Assembly (NCBI RefSeq): GCF_001612845.1
Contig: NZ_BDBF01000053.1
Span: 1-56,124 of the forward strand
Direction: 5' to 3'
Length of the DNA stretch: 56,124 nt
From: Nocardia elegans NBRC 108235
GTDB taxonomy: Bacteria > Actinomycetota > Actinomycetes > Mycobacteriales > Mycobacteriaceae
The stretch's first letter is position 1, and the number at the start of each line of letters is the position of its first letter. The notes under the pieces are model-generated. The model did not search any database. It was not told the DNA's origin and saw only the letters and a program-made list of their open reading frames with translations. Position numbers and translations under genes: made by a program. Shown one piece after another: positions 50,972 to 56,124 of this stretch.

Positions 50972-51580
50972 ATGGAACCGTTCAAGGTGCACAAGGGGAT
51001 CGGCGTGCCGTTGCGCCGGTCGAATGTCGATACCGACCAGATCATCCCGGCGGTCTATCTGAAACGGGTGACGCGAACGGGATTCGAGGACGGTCTGTTC
51101 GCCGCCTGGCGTTCGGATCCGGGCTTCATTTTGAACACCAGCCCGTTCGACCGGGGAAGTGTGTTGGTCGCCGGACCGGATTTCGGTACGGGATCGTCGC
51201 GAGAGCATGCGGTTTGGGCATTGATGGACTACGGCTTCCGGGTGGTGATCTCTTCCCGCTTCGCCGACATCTTCCGGGGCAACGCCGGTAAGGGCGGCTT
51301 GGTGGCCGCGCAGATGTCACAACATGATGTCGAATTGCTCTGGAAGTTGATCGAAGAACATCCCGGCCTGGAATTGATCGTCGATCTCGAGGCACGCACT
51401 GTGGCCGCTGGAACCACCGTGTTGCCCTTCGATATTGACGACTACACCCGGTGGCGGCTGCTGGAAGGTCTGGACGACATCGGACTGACACTTCGGCAGG
51501 AAGAGGCCATCGAGCAGTTCGAAAAGGCAAGGCCGTCTTGGAAACCGACCACCATTCCAGCGGCTATTTCACGGGACTGA
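50972..51580 (+). CDS. leuD: 3-isopropylmalate dehydratase small subunit LeuD
   Basis: This 202-residue swivel-domain subunit partners LeuC in the second leucine-specific step. It shows NVDTDQIIPAVYLKRV and the substrate loop FGTGSSREHAVWALMDYGF. An AGGAG site precedes the ATG. It lies 36 bases after leuC. Confidence 0.96.
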   Translation: MEPFKVHKGIGVPLRRSNVDTDQIIPAVYLKRVTRTGFEDGLFAAWRSDPGFILNTSPFDRGSVLVAGPDFGTGSSREHAVWALMDYGFRVVISSRFADIFRGNAGKGGLVAAQMSQHDVELLWKLIEEHPGLELIVDLEARTVAAGTTVLPFDIDDYTRWRLLEGLDDIGLTLRQEEAIEQFEKARPSWKPTTIPAAISRD

Positions 51581-51627
51581 ACAGTCTCGAGTGTTAGCTG
51601 AGAGCAACCAATCGAGGTTGCTGCGCG

Positions 51628-51660
51628 TGTGCCACGCCACATGAAATTTGGCGTGGCACA
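51628..51660. terminator. leuCD terminator hairpin
   Basis: A perfect 12-bp stem, TGTGCCACGCCA with TGGCGTGGCACA, has a 9-base A+T-rich loop. It starts 47 bases after leuD and lies before the hup promoter region. It has no T tract. Confidence 0.6.
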
Positions 51661-51736
51661 TAGACTCTTGCCCATTCAGGGTTTACCGTGGTACCTAGTC
51701 GGTCCGACGACGGGCCATTAGTCTGCGGAGGATTCA

Positions 51737-52390
51737 ATGAACAAGGCGGAACTGATCGATGTTCTGACCGAGAAGTTGGGTACTGACAGGCGCACGGCCA
51801 CTGCGGCAGTCGAGCACATTGTCGACACGATCGTGCGTGCGGTGAACAAGGGGCAGAGCGTCACAATCACCGGATTCGGTGTATTCGAACAGCGCAAGCG
51901 GGCGGCACGGGTGGCGCGTAATCCCCGAACCGGCGAGACGGTGAAGGTGAAGCCCACTTCGGTGCCCGCGTTCCGCCCGGGTGCGCAGTTCAAGGCGATC
52001 ATCTCGGGCAAGCAGAAGATCGCGGCGGCCGGTCCGGCCGTGAAACGCGGTGTGGCAGCGCCGGTGTCGGGTGCGGCGAAGAAGACCGCCGCCAAGAAGA
52101 CCACGGCCAAGAAGACCGCCGCGAAGAAGACCACGGCGAAGAAGGCGGCCCCGGCCAAGAAGACGACCGCCAAGAAGACGGCCGCGAAGGCGCCTGCGAA
52201 GAAGGTGACCACGGCGAAGAAGACGGCCCCGGCCAAGAAGACGACCGCCAAGAAGACGGCCGCGAAGGCGCCTGCGAAGAAGGTGACCACGGCGAAGAAG
52301 ACGACCGCGACCAAGACCGCGGCCAAGAAGACCGCCGCGAAGAAGACCGCTGCCAAGCGCACGGCAACCAAGCGCACCACGCGGCGATAG
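51737..52390 (+). CDS. hupB: HU-type nucleoid protein with Lys/Ala tail (HupB)
   Basis: This histone-like DNA-binding protein has 217 residues. Residues 1-90 are a normal HU domain (NKAELIDVLTEKLGTDRRTA, GFGVFEQRKRAARVARNPRTG, KPTSVPAFRPGAQFK). Residues 100-217 are a histone-H1-like tail of AKKTTAKKTA-type repeats, as in mycobacterial HupB/Hlp. The tail DNA contains a perfect 78-bp tandem duplication. GGAGGATT precedes the ATG. Its position after leuD matches Rv2986c. Confidence 0.95.
   Translation: MNKAELIDVLTEKLGTDRRTATAAVEHIVDTIVRAVNKGQSVTITGFGVFEQRKRAARVARNPRTGETVKVKPTSVPAFRPGAQFKAIISGKQKIAAAGPAVKRGVAAPVSGAAKKTAAKKTTAKKTAAKKTTAKKAAPAKKTTAKKTAAKAPAKKVTTAKKTAPAKKTTAKKTAAKAPAKKVTTAKKTTATKTAAKKTAAKKTAAKRTATKRTTRR
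52147..52302 (+). repeat. Perfect 78-bp tandem duplication in hupB
   Basis: Copy 1 (52147-52224) and copy 2 (52225-52302) are identical base for base and in frame, adding 26 residues to the Lys/Ala tail. Perfect identity indicates a recent duplication. Confidence 0.9.
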
Positions 52391-52486
52391 CGAGTGACGC
52401 GACGGTAATGACCCCGGTCCTTTCGGTCCGGGGTCATTGCGTTTTCGGGTTCGACGCGTTTTCGGGTAGACCGTGTTTTCTCGGAT

Positions 52487-53536
52487 TCAGTGGGTACGCA
52501 GGGACCGATCGAGATGATCGGCGGCGACCAGCCGCCCGTCGGCGACCGACAGCACCCAGACGCTGCCCTTGCGGTTCCGGGCCGGCGGCAGGGTGAGACC
52601 GTCGTCGTCCGCCCAGCGCTGCAGCAGATCCGGAATGACCTTGCCCTGACTGCACACGAGCGGAACGATGTCGGGTGAGACCAGTTCCCGCAGCCGGTCC
52701 ACACCGGCCTGCGGTGCTGCGGCATAACCGCTTTCCGACAGCAGCGGCTCCGGGGTGATATCGAGGCCGAGGGCCTCGGCGACCGGCGCGACGGTCTGCG
52801 CACAGCGCAGCGGAGGCGCCGAATGGACCGCTCCCGGCCCGAAGGCGAGCAGATTCGGCGTCAGCACCTCGACCTGTGCGCGACCGGCTTTTTCCAGTGG
52901 CCGTTGGTCGTCGGGGCCGGTGAATCGGTCGCGGCGGCCCGCTTTCGCATGCCGCACCAGCACCAGGGTCGCGGTATCGGCCGGCAGGCGCAGGAAATTG
53001 CGGATGATTCGGCGATCCATCGGGTAGGAGAGTTGGTCCATCACCCGGTCCACCCGGTGCCACCGCAGCTGGTCGACTTCGGAATTCGTGACGAACTCGC
53101 CGCCGACGGGTGTGGCCGCCCAATAGTCGACACGCTTGAGTTTGCGATGTCCGGGCACCGGATATGTGACCCGACCGAGATAGCGCCCCAGACGGCAGTT
53201 CAGGCCGGTTTCTTCGGTCACTTCGCGCACGGCCGCGACCATTGCGGTTTCGCCCGGGTCGAGCTTTCCTTTGGGCAGCGACCAATCGTCGTATTTCGGC
53301 CGGTGTACGAGGGCCACCTCGACCGGTCCGCCGTCGCGGGGCCGCCGCCACACCACGGCGCCCGCGGCGATGATGTTGGCGGTCACCCGCGGATCCGAGA
53401 TGGTGTCGCCCGAGCCGCTCTCACCTGTACCCACCTCGTCGTAGCTGATCGAACCGCCGGTGTCGCCGAGGCGATCGAGGGCGGTGCCGCCGTCGTCCGG
53501 GGACCGATCGAAATCTCGTGTCGCCGAGGATTTCAC
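52487..53536 (-). CDS. mutT1: MutT1: NUDIX hydrolase with histidine phosphatase domain
   Basis: This 349-residue two-domain protein has an N-terminal Nudix domain (GKLDPGETAMVAAVREVTEE plus TGL as Nudix box, residues about 92-114) and a C-terminal histidine phosphatase domain (TLVLVRHAKAG near residue 195). This is the architecture of mycobacterial MutT1 (Rv2985), which removes 8-oxo-dGTP/8-oxo-GTP and diadenosine polyphosphates. The GTG start overlaps the ppk stop codon (GTGA), so the two are coupled. Confidence 0.93.
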   Translation of the reverse strand: MKSSATRDFDRSPDDGGTALDRLGDTGGSISYDEVGTGESGSGDTISDPRVTANIIAAGAVVWRRPRDGGPVEVALVHRPKYDDWSLPKGKLDPGETAMVAAVREVTEETGLNCRLGRYLGRVTYPVPGHRKLKRVDYWAATPVGGEFVTNSEVDQLRWHRVDRVMDQLSYPMDRRIIRNFLRLPADTATLVLVRHAKAGRRDRFTGPDDQRPLEKAGRAQVEVLTPNLLAFGPGAVHSAPPLRCAQTVAPVAEALGLDITPEPLLSESGYAAAPQAGVDRLRELVSPDIVPLVCSQGKVIPDLLQRWADDDGLTLPPARNRKGSVWVLSVADGRLVAADHLDRSLRTH

Positions 53537-55743
53537 TGCTGATCCGGCCTCCGCAGTCGCATGAGGAACTCCTGATGGTCGCGCACCTGCACGCCGCGGC
53601 TGTCGGCGTCGGGGCTCGGCTGGGCCGCCCAGCTGCCGTCGGGCTGCAACACCCAGCACCGGGTCGCGGGATCGAGTGCGGAATCGAACACCACCGCCAG
53701 CCGCTCGCGCAGCTTCGGATCCTTCACCTGCGCCATGACCTCCACGCGCCGGTCGAGATTGCGGTGCATCATGTCGGCGCTGCCGATCCAGTACTCGTCC
53801 TGGGCCTGGAAATGCAGGATGCGCGAATGTTCCAGGAATCGGCCGAGAATCGAGCGCACCTCGATGTTGTCGCTCATCCCGGGCACACCGGGACGCAGCC
53901 CGCAGATGCCGCGCACCACGATCTGCACCGGAACCCCGGCCTGGGACGCGCGATAGAGCGCGTCGATGATCTGCTCGTCGACGATGGCGTTGGCCTTGAG
54001 GCGAATACGGGCCGGCACGCCCTGGGCGGCCAGCTCGGTCTCGCGGCGGATCCGCTCCACGATGCCCGAACGCACGCTGCTCGGCGCGACCAACAGGTTG
54101 CGGTAGTTGGCCTTTCGCGAATAGCCGGTCAGCGAGTTGAACAGGTCGGTCAGGTCGGCGCCGATCTCCGGTGCCGCGGTGAGGAGTCCGACGTCCTCGT
54201 AGAGCCGCGCGGTCTTCGGGTTGTAGTTGCCGGTCCCGATATGGCAATAGCGACGGATGGTGGCACCCTCGCGGCGCACCACCAGACAGGTCTTGCAGTG
54301 CGTCTTGAGGCCGATGAGGCCGTAGACCACGTGCACGCCCGCCTGCTCCAGCGCGCGTGCCCATTTGATGTTGGCCTGTTCGTCGAAGCGGGCCTTGATC
54401 TCGACCAGCGCGACGACCTGTTTACCGGCCTCGGCAGCATCGATGAGCGCGTTGACGATGGGAGAGTCGCCGGAGGTGCGGTAGAGGGTCTGCTTGATGG
54501 CCAGCACCTGCGGATCGGCCGCCGCCTGCTCGATGAAACGCTGCACGCTGGTGGAGAACGAATCGTAGGGGTGATGCACCAGCACGTCGCCCTCGCGCAG
54601 GGCGGCGAAAACGTTTCGCGGCGTTTCTCTTTCGCCGAACGCGGGCGGTGTGGCCGGAACGTAGGGCGCGTCCTTGAGCAGCGGCCGGTCGACGCCGTAG
54701 ACCTGCCACAGGCACGACAGGTCGAGCAGGCCGGGCACCTGGATCACGTCGCCGGGGTCGACGTCGAGTTCGCGCAGCAGCAGCTCGAGCATGTGCTCGG
54801 TCATATCGTCGGAAACTTCCAGGCGCACCGGCGATCCGAAGCGGCGGCGGGCCAGTTCCCGTTCGAGGGCCTGCAGCAGATCCTCGTCGCGGTCCTCGTC
54901 GACCTCGAAGTCGGCGTTGCGGGTGATGCGGAACGAATGGTGTTCCACCACTTCCATTCCCGGGAAGAGCTGATCGAGGTGGGCGGCGATCAGATCTTCC
55001 ATCGGCAGGAAGGCGGCCAGCCGGGGGACAGCGGTGATGTCGGAATCTCGGCGGGCGCCGGGGGTTTCGTTGAGCGTGCGGCGCACCCGGACGAAGCGGT
55101 CGACGTTGTCGGGCACCTTCACGCGGGCGAAATGCTCACCGCCGGTCTCGGAATCCTTCACCGTGACAGCCAGATTCAAACTCAGGCCGCTGATGTAGGG
55201 GAAGGGATGGGCGGGATCGACGGCGAGCGGGGTCAGCACCGGGAACACCTGGTCGAGGAAGTAGCCGGACAGCCGGCGGCGTTCGTCGTCGTCCAGATCG
55301 GCCCAGCCGATGATGGCGATACCCTCGTCGGCCAGTGCCGGGCGCACCTGGTCGAGGAAGACCCGCGCATGGCGTCCGGCCAGTTCCTGGGTGCGCTCGG
55401 CGATGAGGGTGAGTTGTTCGGTGGGGGACAGGCCGTCGGCGGAGCGGACCGAGAGTCCGGCCTCGGCGCGGCGTTTGAGGCCGGCCACCCGCACCATGTA
55501 GAACTCGTCGAGATTCGAGGAGAAGATGGCCAGGAATTTGGCGCGTTCCAGCAGCGGTTCCGAGGGGTCCTCGGCCAGGGCCAGCACGCGGGCGTTGAAA
55601 TCCAGCCAGCTCAGTTCTCGATTGAGGTAGCGATCGGCGGGCAACTGTGCCGCGGCGGCCGTGGTGGGCGGTGGCGTGGCCGCCGGCGGGGCCGCCGGTA
55701 GCCGGGGCTGTTGCGGGACGGTCTCCGTTTCGCTCACGCTCAC
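53533..55743 (-). CDS. ppk: Polyphosphate kinase Ppk1
   Basis: This enzyme makes long-chain polyphosphate from ATP reversibly at the inner membrane. The protein shows the N domain (YLNRELSWLDFNARVLALA), the catalytic region IKQTLYRTSGDSPIV, and the phospho-histidine region YCHIGTGNYNPKTARLYED. It has the usual Ppk1 length of about 736 residues. AAGGA suits the GTG at 55743 better than the ATG at 55749. Its order with mutT1 and fbiD matches M. tuberculosis Rv2983-Rv2985. Confidence 0.95.
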   Translation of the reverse strand: MSVSETETVPQQPRLPAAPPAATPPPTTAAAAQLPADRYLNRELSWLDFNARVLALAEDPSEPLLERAKFLAIFSSNLDEFYMVRVAGLKRRAEAGLSVRSADGLSPTEQLTLIAERTQELAGRHARVFLDQVRPALADEGIAIIGWADLDDDERRRLSGYFLDQVFPVLTPLAVDPAHPFPYISGLSLNLAVTVKDSETGGEHFARVKVPDNVDRFVRVRRTLNETPGARRDSDITAVPRLAAFLPMEDLIAAHLDQLFPGMEVVEHHSFRITRNADFEVDEDRDEDLLQALERELARRRFGSPVRLEVSDDMTEHMLELLLRELDVDPGDVIQVPGLLDLSCLWQVYGVDRPLLKDAPYVPATPPAFGERETPRNVFAALREGDVLVHHPYDSFSTSVQRFIEQAAADPQVLAIKQTLYRTSGDSPIVNALIDAAEAGKQVVALVEIKARFDEQANIKWARALEQAGVHVVYGLIGLKTHCKTCLVVRREGATIRRYCHIGTGNYNPKTARLYEDVGLLTAAPEIGADLTDLFNSLTGYSRKANYRNLLVAPSSVRSGIVERIRRETELAAQGVPARIRLKANAIVDEQIIDALYRASQAGVPVQIVVRGICGLRPGVPGMSDNIEVRSILGRFLEHSRILHFQAQDEYWIGSADMMHRNLDRRVEVMAQVKDPKLRERLAVVFDSALDPATRCWVLQPDGSWAAQPSPDADSRGVQVRDHQEFLMRLRRPDQQ

Positions 55744-55820
55744 GATCATTCCTTACGGCTCGGGTGGTGTCGCGCCCGACACCACCGTTGTGCGGCCTCT
55801 CATCGAGGCCTGGCGATCAT

Positions 55821-56124
55821 CTAGCACACATGTGACGGTGCGGCACACCTCCGAATGAGGTTCTCGTGAACACCTACCGGCCAGCCGATGTCGCGCACCA
55901 GCGCCGCGGTGGCCGTGCCGACCCCGAGCGACAGCGCGCGGTCGAGATCCTCGGCGGTGTCGACGTCCAGGCGCAGACCCGGCCAGTGCCCGCCCACTTC
56001 GACCGCACCCGATTCCCGATGGCGGCGCGCGGAATCTGCTCCGAAGCGGGGCATCAGGGGCGCGGAATCGGCCGTCGCCGACGGTGCGAGCGAATCCCGC
56101 GCATGGGTGTGGCCCGCCGCGCGG
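55821..56124 (-). CDS. fbiD: Partial FbiD/CofC (phosphoenolpyruvate/2-phospholactate guanylyltransferase)
   Basis: This is the C-terminal part of a nucleotidyltransferase of coenzyme F420 synthesis; the 5' end lies beyond the window. The visible frame contains PRFGADSARRHRESGAVEVG and the conserved WPGLRLDVDTAEDLDRAL, typical of the CofC/FbiD C-terminus. The stop is TAG at 55821-55823. The neighbourhood (ppk-mutT1) agrees with Rv2983. The presence of F420 synthesis fits the PPOX-type F420 proteins in the window. Confidence 0.88.
   Translation of the reverse strand, partial: RAAGHTHARDSLAPSATADSAPLMPRFGADSARRHRESGAVEVGGHWPGLRLDVDTAEDLDRALSLGVGTATAALVRDIGWPVGVHENLIRRCAAPSHVC

Noticed and set aside
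51990..52390. CRISPR-like repeats
   Set aside because: The repeats encode the Lys/Ala tail of HupB and have no unique spacers. No CRISPR array was seen anywhere in the window.
53518..55701. 727-codon plus-strand frame opposite ppk
   Set aside because: It is a shadow rich in His, Gly, Val and Asp; ppk has all family motifs.

Overview
This window is a G+C-rich actinobacterial chromosome segment, most likely from Nocardia or a close relative (order Mycobacteriales). The evidence is an LpqH-type 19 kDa lipoprotein, a Cfp6-like PH-domain protein beside ilvB, an HU protein with a long Lys/Ala tail, F420-related genes (FbiD/CofC, PPOX-type proteins), and gene order that matches Mycobacterium tuberculosis in two blocks. 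The genus is an inference from gene content; I could not run a search.

Block 1 (1-6.86 kb) holds branched-chain amino acid genes: ilvD (-), a cfp6-like gene (-), then an attenuator-controlled ilvB-ilvN-ilvC operon (+). The ilvB leader encodes a 15-residue peptide with Leu-Leu-Val-Ile codons, followed by mutually exclusive hairpins and an intrinsic terminator. Block 2 (39.8 kb to the end) holds serA, leuB, an Uma2-like gene, an MFS transporter, an FAH-family hydrolase, gltX, tRNA-Gln, tRNA-Glu, a PPOX protein, an IclR regulator, leuC-leuD, hup, mutT1-ppk and a partial fbiD/cofC. This is the same order as M. tuberculosis Rv2996c to Rv2983, apart from the Uma2 gene.

Between the blocks lies about 33 kb of accessory DNA (6.9-39.6 kb). 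Its most striking part is a four-gene, translationally coupled minus-strand operon (7.05-12.28 kb): two large proteins I do not recognise, a TPR protein, and a CHAT-domain (caspase-like) protease with an intact His/Cys dyad. Every junction is an ATGA overlap. This looks like a proteolytic conflict or signalling module. It is followed by an LpqH lipoprotein pair, a DUF2252 protein, a double-hotdog thioesterase, a TetR/SDR pair with operators, an enoyl-CoA hydratase/SDR pair, a 14-repeat Sel1-type protein, and a DUF1460 secreted hydrolase. Next comes a patch of mobile or defence-like genes (HNH nuclease, XRE-TPR regulator coupled to a GNAT, degenerate resolvase-like protein, DUF222-HNH).

The rest of the island holds a LysE/LysG export pair, TetR and MarR regulators with clear operators, two small secreted proteins that share a C-terminal PPGWFGSS tail, a sugar-type ABC transporter, two cold-shock proteins, and between these a previously unmarked 38-codon gene for a hydrophobic peptide with its own perfect 15-bp terminator. 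Several genes (ilvB leader peptide, CHAT operon, FAH gene, IclR, lysE, lysG, marR) have a TAnnnT -10 box about 6-8 nt before the start codon and no Shine-Dalgarno, which suggests leaderless transcripts.
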